Origin: Rikenellaceae bacterium
GTDB lineage: Bacteria > Bacteroidota > Bacteroidia > Bacteroidales > Rikenellaceae
Direction: 5' to 3'
Length of the DNA stretch: 64,000 nt
Assembly (NCBI GenBank): GCA_902362705.1
Contig: CABIXK010000001.1
Location: 1-64,000 of the forward strand
Shown here: positions 44,071 through 53,380 of the stretch, piece after piece
Layout: each line of letters starts with the position of its first letter
Numbering within the stretch: position 1 is the stretch's first letter
Program-made: the position numbers and the translations under genes
Notes under the pieces: generated by a model
What the model saw: the letters and a program-made list of their open reading frames with translations, nothing else
Databases searched by the model: none
Told to the model about the DNA's origin: nothing

Positions 44071-45079
44071 ATACACGCTGATTTTACTGATTGCCATCCA
44101 GCTTATCGGCGGATTGCAATCGCAAGCTGCCGATTCGGTATCCTATCGGCCGGATGTACATGCTACGATTCGGGGTAAATACGAATACCAGCCTCAAATC
44201 GCTAAAGGTCGTTTTGAGGTGCGCAATGCACGTGTGAGTATCGGTGGCAAGGTGCTCCCGATAGTGGGTTACAAGGCAGAAATCGATTTGTCGGATGAAG
44301 GAGCTATCAGGATGCTCGATGCCTACGTCCGAATCGAACCGAAAGAACACCTGAAACTGACCGTCGGACAAATGCGTGTCCCGTTTACGATAGATGCCCA
44401 CCGTTCGCCACACCTGCAATATTTCGCCAATCGGTCGTTTATTGCCAAACAGGTCGGAAATGTTCGGGATGTGGGAGCCTCTGTAGGCTATACCTTTTTC
44501 GGACGTAGTCCGCTCACGCTCGAAGCAGGAATCTTCAACGGCTCCGGTCTAACAGACCAAAAGAATTTCTGGACCTCCAATTATAATTTTTCATTGAAGG
44601 CACAGATGACGGTCGCACGACATTTTAACCTGACAGCCAGTTTCCAGCGAGCCAATGCGGGCGACACGAAAGTCAACATGTACGACATAGGCGGATATTA
44701 CCAATCGAATCGGTGGCATGTGGAGGGCGAATACCTCCGCAAACATTATGCGAACGGCAGCTTCCCGTCCGTCAATGCGGTCGATGCTTTCATCGCATAC
44801 CGTCTTCCGCTGAAAAAAGTATTTTCCGCCCTCTCTTTTCTGGGACGCTACGACTACATGTCCGACCACAGTAAAGGGAAACGGAACGAAGCGGGAGCAT
44901 TGACAGTCGATGATCCGCGAAGGCATCGCCTTACCGGAGGTATCACTTTGAGTTGGGGAACCCCGAAATTGCAAGCAGACATACGCATCAACTACGAGCA
45001 ATATTTCTACAAATCCGGCGCCGTTCCTTTAATCTCCGAACACAACAAGTCTGTGGTCGAATTCGTGTGCCACTTCTGA
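44063..45079 (+). CDS. Phosphate-selective porin O/P-like outer-membrane protein
   Basis: A 338-residue outer-membrane porin. Signal peptide MNKYTLILLIAIQLIGGLQS, then the OprO/OprP-like pattern: RFEVRNARVSIGGKVLP, YKAEIDLSDEGAIRMLDAYV, LTVGQMRVPF with IDAHRSPHLQYFANRSFI, and closing strand VVEFVCHF with terminal Phe. It is shorter than Pseudomonas OprP (about 410 mature residues) but typical for Bacteroidetes members. The ATG at 44063 overlaps the transporter stop, so translation is coupled. It would let phosphate or polyphosphate cross the outer membrane for the PiT carrier. It ends 4 bp before the converging DUF6549 gene. Confidence 0.88.
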   Translation: MNKYTLILLIAIQLIGGLQSQAADSVSYRPDVHATIRGKYEYQPQIAKGRFEVRNARVSIGGKVLPIVGYKAEIDLSDEGAIRMLDAYVRIEPKEHLKLTVGQMRVPFTIDAHRSPHLQYFANRSFIAKQVGNVRDVGASVGYTFFGRSPLTLEAGIFNGSGLTDQKNFWTSNYNFSLKAQMTVARHFNLTASFQRANAGDTKVNMYDIGGYYQSNRWHVEGEYLRKHYANGSFPSVNAVDAFIAYRLPLKKVFSALSFLGRYDYMSDHSKGKRNEAGALTVDDPRRHRLTGGITLSWGTPKLQADIRINYEQYFYKSGAVPLISEHNKSVVEFVCHF

Positions 45080-45083
45080 CAAG

Positions 45084-45680
45084 CTATCGACTGATCCGTA
45101 TATACTCCGAATACCGAATCTCCGCATACGGGTTATCGCTTGAAATGGTCTGATGCACGGCCTTTACCCGCTTCCAGAACCACCAGCCCTTATATTCTAC
45201 CCACACCGCTTGATGCAGTGTTACCGGCACCCGGATTTCGCCTCGCAGCCGGTTGTCCTCGAGGATTCCCGTAAGCTGGATGTGCGGCGTAATCATCTCC
45301 ACCCTCTGGAGCAGAATCGGCACCGTATCCCGCACAACCACCGTGTCCCGTATCACGGCGTCTATCGGTCCGGCGACCTCAACCTCATGCCGTGCCGCCG
45401 CTTCGAGGTGTTTGATTTTCACACCGAGCCGCCTGATTTGCTCGGCATCCTCGGCACGCAGCCGCTTGTATTCGTCCACCCGCAACCGCAGCGCGTTCAC
45501 ATCCACAGCCATCGTTGTCGAATCCACACGGATGCGTTTCATATCAGACAGCAACGATTCGGTATTGCTGCGGTAACAGTTGCGTTCCTCCTTGAGATAG
45601 CTGTTGCGCTGCCATAGGAATGCGGCAGCCCCACCGAGCAACAGCACGGCGAGGCTCAGGCACAGGGTACTTTTACGCAT
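45084..45680 (-). CDS. DUF6549 family phage/ICE protein (spanin- or tail-associated-like)
   Basis: A 198-residue protein with an N-terminal membrane anchor (LCLSLAVLLLGGAAAFLW), a coiled coil (about 30-100, LLSDMKRIRV to QIRRLGVKIKHLEAAAR) and a beta-rich C-terminus (RDTVVVRDTVPILLQRVEM, VWVEYKGWWFWKRVKAVHQT). This order matches DUF6549 proteins of Bacteroidetes phages and integrative elements. The exact role is unknown; an inner-membrane spanin-like lysis role is one possibility. It overlaps the preceding small gene by 8 bp and is the last gene of the leftward module before the phosphate island. Confidence 0.65.
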   Translation of the reverse strand: MRKSTLCLSLAVLLLGGAAAFLWQRNSYLKEERNCYRSNTESLLSDMKRIRVDSTTMAVDVNALRLRVDEYKRLRAEDAEQIRRLGVKIKHLEAAARHEVEVAGPIDAVIRDTVVVRDTVPILLQRVEMITPHIQLTGILEDNRLRGEIRVPVTLHQAVWVEYKGWWFWKRVKAVHQTISSDNPYAEIRYSEYIRISR

Positions 45681-45885
45681 GGCGGACCGATTCTGCGGGG
45701 ATGAACCACTCGTATTCCTCTTGGTATGGGTCTTTGAGGAACACCATATATCCCTTGCATCCGCGACGTTCGGGACCGGTCAGGTCTTCCGACACGATAC
45801 CCGTTTCCCCGACCAGTTCTTCCAGCATCATCTCCGTAAGCTGGGACGATGCCACTATCTTCACTTTTGAATTTCTTGCAATCAT
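45673..45885 (-). CDS. Small hypothetical protein of the phage-like module
   Basis: A 70-residue soluble protein (MIARNSKVKIVASSQLTEMM to EEYEWFIPAESVRHA) with a compact beta-barrel-like pattern, perhaps an SH3-like fold (VGETGIVSEDL, GYMVFLKDP). No named family is recognised. It overlaps DUF6549 by 8 bp and belongs to the same leftward operon. Confidence 0.6.
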   Translation of the reverse strand: MIARNSKVKIVASSQLTEMMLEELVGETGIVSEDLTGPERRGCKGYMVFLKDPYQEEYEWFIPAESVRHA

Positions 45886-45939
45886 AACGCTTTGTATTTG
45901 ATGAATAGCAATTTAGATTCCTTCCGGTTTCTCAATCAT

Positions 45940-46230
45940 TTATCGTTTTTGCTTTAAGAGTTCCTTGATGTCCTCCCGCATTTCCCGGATATCGGTCTGC
46001 AAGGAGGTAAATTGGGTCATCGTCGCCTCGAACACTGCTTTGTCGAGTTTGATGGCGTCGATGCGTTCGTATTGGTCCTGCACTTTTACCTCCAACATCT
46101 GGCAGCGGCGTGTCAGTTCGTTGATATGCTCGGTGTTGCTGACATGCTGCACGTAGAGGGTCACGACGAACGAGACGATGACCAATATCGTCCGCAGATT
46201 GTCGCTGATGAAGTTTCTTACTTGTGTCAT
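45940..46230 (-). CDS. Small membrane protein with coiled coil (holin-accessory-like)
   Basis: A 96-residue protein with one transmembrane segment near the N-terminus (TILVIVSFVVTLYVQHV) and a long heptad-patterned helix (INELTRRCQMLEVKVQDQYE to IREMREDIKELLKQK). This resembles small phage proteins encoded next to holins, such as hemolysin XhlA-type. Its ATG overlaps the stop of the preceding 58-residue gene (ATGA), so they are translationally coupled. Confidence 0.65.
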   Translation of the reverse strand: MTQVRNFISDNLRTILVIVSFVVTLYVQHVSNTEHINELTRRCQMLEVKVQDQYERIDAIKLDKAVFEATMTQFTSLQTDIREMREDIKELLKQKR

Positions 46231-46403
46231 GATGGGTTTTGTATTAAGACGGAAAAAGCATTCGTGATGGCTTCCATAAGTCGGGCGGCGACCTCGGAAT
46301 CCCGCAGTAGTCCATATAACAGCAACCCGAGGATAACGAGGATGTAAAGCACCCGTTCCGCCGTGCGGCGGTTGAGCTTCGGTCGGTTTCTATTTTCACT
46401 CAT
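46227..46403 (-). CDS. 58-residue membrane protein, holin-like candidate
   Basis: A short gene between the terminase small subunit and the coiled-coil membrane protein. The product begins MSENRNRPKLNRRTAERVLY, has one hydrophobic segment (ILVILGLLLYGLL) and ends near LIQNPS. It overlaps the upstream gene by 8 bp and the downstream gene by 4 bp (ATGA), which is strong support for being translated. Small size, a basic N-terminus and one membrane segment next to a coiled-coil membrane protein fit a holin or holin-like role (inference). Confidence 0.65.
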   Translation of the reverse strand: MSENRNRPKLNRRTAERVLYILVILGLLLYGLLRDSEVAARLMEAITNAFSVLIQNPS

Positions 46404-46926
46404 GGGGCGTCGTGGGTTGCGGTACGATGACGTTGAAGACTACGCCGCCCTCACCGCCGTCGATACGGAGTTTGGTCTCCTGAGAGCACTTGATGGGATA
46501 CAGCTCCATGAGGGCTTTGGCGGCATTGACGGCTACGGCACGCAATGGTGCCGGGGAAAGCGGTACGCCGAATTTGTCGGTGTACTCGGCCAAGGAGGTT
46601 TCGCTCATCACCGCTTTGAGTGTCTCGGCCACCTGCAACCGGGTGGCGATGGTCTCGACGTCGAACTGCACGCTATCGATCATCTCCCGGATGCGGGCCG
46701 AGATATGCGGACGCCCCAGCAGCAGGCGGCTGGCGATGGGTACGTTCTTGCCCTTGCCGAACACTTCCTCGTAACACTTGCGGTGGTTGCCGGCATAGAG
46801 CGGACCGCCGGAGACGTACAGCTCGCAGAACTTGTTCTCTTCCTCGGTCAGCGGCTTGTCCGCCAAAGGGACAGGCATCGCCGGCAGCACCTCGTTCGTC
46901 TTATCGTTATCTTTCTTTTTCATCAT
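46396..46926 (-). CDS. Terminase small subunit-like protein
   Basis: A 176-residue protein. The segment PLTEEENKFCELYVSGGPLY then AGNHRKCYEEVFG is the helix-turn-helix opening of small terminases (the usual form is LTxKQxxFxxxYxxxGN-A). ARIREMIDSVQFDVETIATR and the SPAPLRAVAVNAAKALMELY helix also fit. It would recognise phage DNA for packaging by a large terminase, but no large terminase, portal or capsid gene is in the window, so the module is incomplete or belongs to a satellite or integrative element. Confidence 0.7.
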   Translation of the reverse strand: MMKKKDNDKTNEVLPAMPVPLADKPLTEEENKFCELYVSGGPLYAGNHRKCYEEVFGKGKNVPIASRLLLGRPHISARIREMIDSVQFDVETIATRLQVAETLKAVMSETSLAEYTDKFGVPLSPAPLRAVAVNAAKALMELYPIKCSQETKLRIDGGEGGVVFNVIVPQPTTPHE

Positions 46927-46991
46927 GTTGTCATTTGAAAAAGGCCCGGAGAAGTTCCGGGCCGGAGTTCTTTCTATTAAAGAATAGAGGA

Positions 46992-47258
46992 TTACTTATT
47001 CGGCGGTTGAATAAAATCCGCCTTTCTGGAGATAAGTTGCTCCATCAGTGTCTGGTAAAACACATCGGCCAGCGCGTCGGCACACGCCTCGGCATCTGCC
47101 AGCGAGTTGATGAGCCGCATGTTGAACACCACGTTCAGGTCATACCCTGTAATGGCGGCCATCAGTTCGTTGCCGTCGTAGTTCAGCACCCCGTAGGTCA
47201 TGCGGTCCTCCACCCGGAACGTGACCCGCTCTATCTTGTCGTCTTTCTTCTCTTCCAT
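46992..47258 (-). CDS. Hypothetical phage/ICE protein
   Basis: An 88-residue soluble protein beginning MEEKKDDKIERVTFRVEDRM with a strand-rich first half and a helical second half (LADAEACADALADVFYQTL). No family recognised. It starts 4 bp after the exonuclease stop codon, so it is part of the same operon. Confidence 0.6.
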   Translation of the reverse strand: MEEKKDDKIERVTFRVEDRMTYGVLNYDGNELMAAITGYDLNVVFNMRLINSLADAEACADALADVFYQTLMEQLISRKADFIQPPNK

Positions 47259-47262
47259 AGAT

Positions 47263-48036
47263 TCAGATTTTGAAATGGTCCCTCGTTTTCAGCGTTCGTT
47301 GCTGCGAAACATCCGTATCCCCGTTCTGCCGCAGACGGCGGCTGCACAGGGCGGCCACCTCGCGTGTGGCCGTCACGTCGGCATCGGCGTCGTGTGCGTC
47401 GTCCAGCTCGATACCGAGACGTTCGGCTACCAGCTCCAGTTTGTATGACGTGACCTGCTGGTCCGCAGCCAGACAGAGCCGTGCCAAGTCGATGGTGTCG
47501 AGGTAATGGGGCTGGAAGTTCCCGAAAAAGTCCGTCGTGCCGGCGAATACCTGCGCGAACTCTTTCTGCAACCCGGCATAAGCCATCATCTGTTGCAGGA
47601 AACCCGAGTCGAACGGGATGTTCTGCCCGATGAGCACGGGTTTGTAACGGGGTCCCTTGCTCAGGGTATGCTTGCGGGCGAAGTCGATGACATCTGCCGC
47701 CACCTGCTTCAAGGGAACGCCCCGTGCCCGCAACAGGTCCATCGTGATGTCGGTGTAGTTCAGTGCGGCGGCCTCATAGTCCATCGGCTCGGTAGAACTC
47801 TCTTGGTCGACCTCCCGCCGGGTTTTGAGCACTTTGCGTTTGGGTGCCCCGCCCAACGTCTGTTTGTCGTAAGGGGCGATGTAGTTCGCATAGCGGCCCA
47901 GCACCTCGAAGGTGTCGAGCCGGACGGCCTGCATGGCTATCTGCGTGCAGGCGCAGCGCGTGCAGTCCAGACCGCCGGTCTCGAAGTCGAGGACGACGGC
48001 CGTATAGATTCCTTGTTCTGTCTTGGGTGTTGCCAT
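47263..48036 (-). CDS. DnaQ-like 3'-5' exonuclease (DEDDh)
   Basis: A 257-residue exonuclease. The three Exo motifs are clear: Exo I VVLDFETGGLDC (Asp and Glu), Exo II LIGQNIPFDSGFLQQM (Asp), and Exo III DAHDADADVTAT (His and Asp, DEDDh class). Between Exo I and II lies an element-specific insert (about 65-100, RKVLKTRREVDQESSTEP). Located 22 bp downstream of the dnaE-like gene, it probably served as its proofreading subunit. All catalytic residues are intact although the neighbouring polymerase gene is broken. Confidence 0.88.
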   Translation of the reverse strand: MATPKTEQGIYTAVVLDFETGGLDCTRCACTQIAMQAVRLDTFEVLGRYANYIAPYDKQTLGGAPKRKVLKTRREVDQESSTEPMDYEAAALNYTDITMDLLRARGVPLKQVAADVIDFARKHTLSKGPRYKPVLIGQNIPFDSGFLQQMMAYAGLQKEFAQVFAGTTDFFGNFQPHYLDTIDLARLCLAADQQVTSYKLELVAERLGIELDDAHDADADVTATREVAALCSRRLRQNGDTDVSQQRTLKTRDHFKI

Positions 48037-48057
48037 ATTATCCGAATAAGTTGGTTT

Positions 48058-51000
48058 TCATACGATATGAATGATTGTTGATTTGGTACTTTGCAGGTTG
48101 TTTGTGCCGGAATAGTCGCTGTACCTGACCATTCCCGACACGATGACGATACGGTCTTTCAGGGCGGAGATTTTCTCCCGGTGGGTTTCGCAAGTCTCGC
48201 TCCAACAGACCATTTCCACCACGTCGTTGTTCTGTTGCAACGTCAGCTTGGCGAACCGCTTGCGTTCGCTGGTTGCCCGGTCTTTGTATGTGTGCTCGGT
48301 CAACTCCGTGACGGAGGCGCATACGGCGGCACGCCGTCCGTCGCTGGCCGGGTTGAGCACGTCGTGAAGGCTCAGGTAGGAGGCTTTGCCTTTCACGAGC
48401 GCACGGGCTTCGGATGCCTCGAAGATACGGCGGTAGTCCACCGAACCGATGCCCGATACGGCAATCTGCTGGCGGCTCCAGAAGTAGTGCCGCCCGACTA
48501 ACTCCTCCGGAAAGTCTTTTTCCGAGAGCGTAAAGCCCAGCTCGGCCGCAGCACGGACAAGCAGGCCGTAACGTTCCGTCACCGTACCGATGCCTTCCAC
48601 TTTGTCGAAGCATCCGGCCAGAATCATGTTCCGCACATGCCGGGCATTGACCGGAACCCGCACAGATTCTTCGGCGTTGTCGGGGTCGTCCCAGTAAGCG
48701 TATTTCTTCAATTTGTACCGGAATATCCGGTGGATGAAGTGCTCGATGGAGGTGTAAGGGCCGTTTTTCTCGCGTTCTTCGACGATGCAGGCAACGGCTT
48801 TGGCCCCGAGCTGTTTGATGCGGCCGAGCGACCAGAAGATCTCATCGGTGCCGTAGTCGGTGAAGAATACCTGCCGGGAGGTATTGATTTCGGGCGGCAC
48901 GATGCGGGCTTTCGAGCAGAGTTCCATCTCGGCCATCAGCAGCGGGATTTCCTTGTCGTCGGCCCACTGTAACGCCACGGTGTAGAAGGCCGTCGGATAG
49001 TTGGCTTTGAGGTAGGCTCCCACGTAGCTGGTGACGGCGTAAGCGGTGGCATGGCTGGCGTTGAAGAGGTAACCGCCGCCGGCCTCAATCATTCCCCAGA
49101 TGTGTTCCGCGTCTTCTTTGGGACACCCTTTGGCGGCAGCTCCCGTCATGAATTTCTCCTTCATGGCGCGGATGACGTCGATTTTTTTCTTGGAGATGAG
49201 TTTCAGCAGCCGAACGCCCTCAGCCAGCGAGAAACCGCCGACTTCACGCGCCATCTGGGCGAGCTGTTCCTGAAAGACCAGTACGCCGTAAGTGTTTTTC
49301 AGGGCGTCGTAGGTTCCCCATAAGTAAACGGGTGCCACCTCCTCACGGCGGCAGAGCAGGTATTTTTCCGCTGAACCGGAATCGAGCGTTGCCGGACGGT
49401 ACAACGCTCCGGCGGCAATCAGGTCACCGATGCTCTGCGGCCGCATGTCTTGCAGGAAACGGGTCATGCCCGGTGAGGAGAACTGGAAGACGTTCTGCGT
49501 GTAGCCTTCCGACAGGATGCGGTACGTCTTCCCGTCGTCCAGTCCGCTGCGCACGATTCCCTCGAAGGAGAGCCCCGCACCGTATTCTCGGTTGCAGATG
49601 TCGATGACGGCTTGTATTTTAGACAGTTCCTTGATGCCGAGACAGTCATTTTTCAGCAACCCGACCTCGTCGATGGAGTATCCGTCCAGCTCGGAAATGA
49701 GCAGGTCGTCCACTTTTTTGATGGGCGTGTAGTCGAAGCATTCCATCGGCTTGCCGTCCTGCTGTTTGGGCGTGATGATGATGGCCGAGGCATGGACGGA
49801 ACCGGAACGCGGCTGACCCATAAGCGGGCGGATGTCCTCGATGACCCTCGGGTACCGTAAAATGAAGTCCCGGACTTTCTTGTTGGTGGTGGCCAGCTTG
49901 AACAGGTCGGTCCAACTCATGTTGTCGTCCCCGAAGATGGCCGTGATGTAGTTCACCACACTGACCGGCACACGGTGTACGCGGCTGACGTTTTTCAGCA
50001 CGGCTTTCATTTTCAGGGTGGTGAGCGTACCGGCGGAGAAGACCTGCTGCCGCCCGTCGGTGTTGTATCGCTGCTCCAAGTATTCCTTGACCTCCTGCCG
50101 GGGTCGGACTGGAAGTCGATGTCCACGTCGGGAAGCTGCCCGCCGGGACCTTGGCGGTAGCCGTCGCCCGAAAAGCTGTCCGTTATCAGGATGCGCTCCG
50201 GAAGTTTTTCCTGCTGGATGTGTACGATTTTCATAGGAGGTCGCTTTGCAGGTTAAACAACAGGTCGCGGTTGTCGAAAAGCACGTCGTCCGCCTCCCGG
50301 AGCTGGTCGGCATAGACCGTGAGGCGGTTCCCGTCACGGACAATCACTAATTCGGCGTCCCGGTCGAGCCGCAGGGTGACGCCATTGTCGAAGCGGATAC
50401 GGACGGCACGGTCCGACAGCACGCGGTCGGTCAGGCGGGTTACACGGTCGGGATAGAGACCGGCACGTTCGGGCAACAGGAAACGCTCGAAGAGCAGGTC
50501 GTACCGGATGGGGTCGATGAGCGTGATGCCTAACAGGTACAGCACGAGCGACCCGCCGGCGGAACCGCGCCCGCACCCCACGAGGATGCCGTTGCGGCGC
50601 GCCCAGTTTACCGTGTCGTACTGCAGAGCATGTAGTCGATGTTGTCGGTCGATTCGAGGATATAGACCTCTTTCTCCAACCGCGTGCGGTACTCCTCCGC
50701 ACGCTCACGGGGCACGAGCCGCCGGAAGCCGTCCTCCAACAGTTGCCGGAACATGGCATAACGGTCGCCGTAACGTTGCTGTTCCTCCGCCGTCATGTCG
50801 TAACGGGGCATGTAGTTCCGTTCGGTCTGGTAACGGGCTTCGGCTCCCTCGGCGATTTCCACCGTGTGGCGGCACATCCGCTCGAAAAGCGCGTCCGTGT
50901 TCCACCGCTCGCCGTCGAAGAGCGCGCAGACGGCGGCATAGTGTTCGTCGATGTCCTTGAAGTATTGGTCGTCGCTTTGGGCATGGGCGGCACCCGTGGC

Positions 51001-51610
51001 GATTTTGTTGAGCACGGTTTTCGTGCGGGCATCGTCTCTGTCCGGATAGTAGCAGTCGGCGATGAGTACCGGCTCGACCAGAAAACTGTCGTTCCGCTCG
51101 TCGTAGAAGGTGTGGAAGAAATGGGCGGTCGCCTTCAGCACCTCGGCATCCAGACGTTCGGCCTTGTACTCCGACAAATCCACCTGGTAGAATACATTGT
51201 CGAAGGTTTCCCGCAGGGCTTTCACCGCAGGCAGGTTCTTTTCCATCCAGAACGGCGAGAGTTTGCCGAAGACCAATACATTCCCTTCTCCCCGGCGGAG
51301 CAGTTCGGGAAGCGGAACGGTCGCATCCACAGCATCCACCATGACGGCTTTCTGGATGCGCAGCAGGTTCCTGAGTCCGCGCTGGCTCTGGCAGTAGATT
51401 TTCACCTCCACTTTTTCGCCTTCGTGCGCCAGTGTGCAGGTGTATCCGATGACGGGACGGATGCCGGCCTTGTCGCAGGCTTTCTGGAATGCCAACGTGG
51501 CGCCCATCGTGTTCCGGTCGCAAATGCCGAGGGCGGTATGGCCCATCCACACGGCTTTCCGCACCCACCGCGACACGTCACCCGAGGCGTTGAGCAGTTC
51601 GTAGGGAGTT
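48058..51610 (-). pseudogene. Phage/ICE-type DNA polymerase III alpha gene (dnaE), truncated and frameshifted
   Basis: Pieces of a DnaE-like polymerase occur in order on the leftward strand. The first (from about 51610, open as TPYELLNASGDVSRWVRKAV) holds most of the PHP domain (LGICDRNTMGATLAFQKACD) to NIDYML, but lacks the 5' start. A missing base near 50630 separates it from the palm segment [17 protein letters not shown] and [15 protein letters not shown]. That frame ends at 50231 with an ATGA overlap to [20 protein letters not shown], followed by the catalytic LPDVDIDFQSD. A further one-base loss near 50104 leads into the long 3' frame (RQEVKEYLEQRYN, DYTPIKKVDDLLISELDG, FNASHATAYAVTSYVGAYLK) with the fingers and OB domains. 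The ATGA overlap might be a natural split; the two single-base shifts are not. Confidence 0.75.
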
Positions 51611-52013
51611 TCAGCGCGATGCGAAAGTTTCCGAACAACTCGACACCATCGAGCGGGCAGAAGCCGAAAGGCAACCCGTACCGCAACTGAACATCACGGT
51701 ACCGAACTACGCGAACGAGGTTATCCGCCCCATACTGAAAATGGTGGCCGAAGCACTTCCTGAGTACGGGTTCACAGTGCCGCCCTCCAAACAGTGCAGA
51801 CCAGTCAACGGACTGTTCCAAATCCGAATCCCGAAAGCATGTATCGGCGGCCTCTCGTATCCGACCAAGAACGACCATAAACTCTATTTCGCCCCGCTGT
51901 TTCATCGAAAAGCAGGCGAAAAGCAGGAAGTGAAGACATTGGAGCAACTGGTAGGCATGCTCCGCGCAGAACTCAACAAGCGGGGACTGCTGATTCTCCC
52001 GAAACATCTTTAA
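51603..52013 (+). pseudogene. 5'-truncated hypothetical gene at a junction with dnaE
   Basis: Open reading starts right at the junction with the leftward dnaE fragment and has no start codon before residue 40 or so. The product includes REFQRDAKVSEQLDTIERAE, NITVPNYANEVIRPILKMVA and a C-terminal KTLEQLVGMLRAELNKRGLL helix. An internal ATG exists at 51741, but the coding pattern clearly extends upstream of it. No family is recognised. It is followed 11 bp later by another rightward gene. Confidence 0.55.
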
Positions 52014-52024
52014 CCCATCAAATC

Positions 52025-52687
52025 ATGACACAAGAAGAGTTCAAACGACAAACGGAACGGGAAATCCGATGGCGAATCTTCTTTCACTTCCTCCCGTGGA
52101 TGGTCATCGTACTCATCCTCGGCATCGGACTACTCAAAGATTGCACCCGCACGCGAGGCCCGATAGACGACAGCATCAACCGCTCGCAGGAGGTGGTGCG
52201 TCACCTCGAAGTATGCGACACCACTCGCAACGGCTTCCGCGTGGTATACGTTACCAACGATGCCGTAACGATGGAACGACTGAATGAAATCCGGCTTCGT
52301 CAGCCGCTTAATCAGGCATTCCGCAAACTGCAAGACAGTGCGGCTTCTTACTTCGGCGGGAGTCTGCTTCAAACCGACATCTACGACTTTGCGGCATACG
52401 CCCGCCGCTTCGATGTGGACGATGACGTGCGGATGCAGAATATCTTCGTATTCGGTATCGAGAAGCAGAAATTATACGTTGGGAAGAACCCGCGGATAGA
52501 AAATTATGCTACATGGATCAATCCTGCCACCGAACAAGGAGTGCAGTACATCAATGCCGACGATATTTATTTCCGTATAGGAAAAGGCGAAAGAGTCTAT
52601 CGGTACTGGAAATGTCTCGGCAACCACTCAACCTCCACTGCCGACGAACGTTTCAGTCATTTTTCCGAAGACGAAAGACTATGGTAA
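52025..52687 (+). CDS. Hypothetical membrane-anchored protein
   Basis: A 220-residue protein with a cytoplasmic N-terminus (MTQEEFKRQTEREIRWR), one transmembrane helix (HFLPWMVIVLILGIGLL) and a soluble domain of about 170 residues with mixed helices and strands (RLNEIRLRQPLNQAFRKLQD, MQNIFVFGIEKQKLYVG). No family recognised. It is probably co-transcribed with the truncated gene before it. The 160-bp AT-rich gap after it holds no clear feature. Confidence 0.6.
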   Translation: MTQEEFKRQTEREIRWRIFFHFLPWMVIVLILGIGLLKDCTRTRGPIDDSINRSQEVVRHLEVCDTTRNGFRVVYVTNDAVTMERLNEIRLRQPLNQAFRKLQDSAASYFGGSLLQTDIYDFAAYARRFDVDDDVRMQNIFVFGIEKQKLYVGKNPRIENYATWINPATEQGVQYINADDIYFRIGKGERVYRYWKCLGNHSTSTADERFSHFSEDERLW

Positions 52688-52861
52688 CAGTCCCCGCTTC
52701 TCTCTGTAAATAGCTGTTTTATTAGCCTGAAAATAGTCCTAAATTTATTTGATTACTCCGAAATGAAAATATAAATTTGCGATATATTTTAGATAATAAT
52801 GACTGATTTCCATTTTGTTAATTGACCGTAAAACCAGATTGGAATAATATGAAAACAGAGT

Positions 52862-53380
52862 ATGATATCAGAGCGAACGCAATTGAAATTTGCGACCTCG
52901 GCAAGAACCGGCGAGATCATCGGATTCGTATCGCGCCACTCGAAGACCAAGCAACTGCGAGGAGTACGTGAGGATTCACCTTACAAGAAGAAAATTTGTG
53001 TATTGTCTGAAGACCTGAAAGGCAAAGTCCAGCCGAACATATTGTATTCAGTCGAACTCAAAGCAATGCACTCACGCAACGGTTTTGTCGTAGTAGCGGC
53101 TACACCGCTTCTTTTCAAGGCCACGATCGACACCCTGGTGATACCGGGTGAAACCTATCGGGTAACCGTCAACTTCGGAAACAAAACCGTTTACTTCGAT
53201 CCGCTGAGAGGTAATTCATACTCCAGCAACACAGTATCGGGAGTTGTCTCCCTGTTACAACGCCGCACCGACATCGAAAATTTGGAAGGCGTAATCAACA
53301 GCTTCAAATCCGCTGCCGCAAAACTTCTGCGGAGAATGGCCGACGACGGATTCTGCACACCGGCCATTCCCGATTTGTGA
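52862..53380 (+). CDS. Hypothetical element protein upstream of RNase H-like gene
   Basis: A 172-residue soluble protein with TGEIIGFVSRHSKTKQLRGV and REDSPYKKKICVLSEDLKGK, then a helical C-terminus (ISTLxx replaced here by LQRRTDIENLEGVINSFKSA). Proteins of this kind occur beside RNase H-like genes in Bacteroides integrative elements (from memory, no name). An ATG 13 bp earlier in another frame starts MKTEYDIRANAIEI, which could be the ancestral N-terminus separated by a one-base change. Its stop overlaps the RNase H-like start (TGATG), so the two are coupled. Confidence 0.55.
   Translation: MISERTQLKFATSARTGEIIGFVSRHSKTKQLRGVREDSPYKKKICVLSEDLKGKVQPNILYSVELKAMHSRNGFVVVAATPLLFKATIDTLVIPGETYRVTVNFGNKTVYFDPLRGNSYSSNTVSGVVSLLQRRTDIENLEGVINSFKSAAAKLLRRMADDGFCTPAIPDL

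Noticed and set aside
48058..50343. A polymerase start at 50343 (N-terminus beginning [10 protein letters not shown])
   Set aside because: The first 85 codons read through the palm-region DNA in the wrong frame; real homology begins only at RQEVKEYLEQRYN. The gene is treated as frameshifted.
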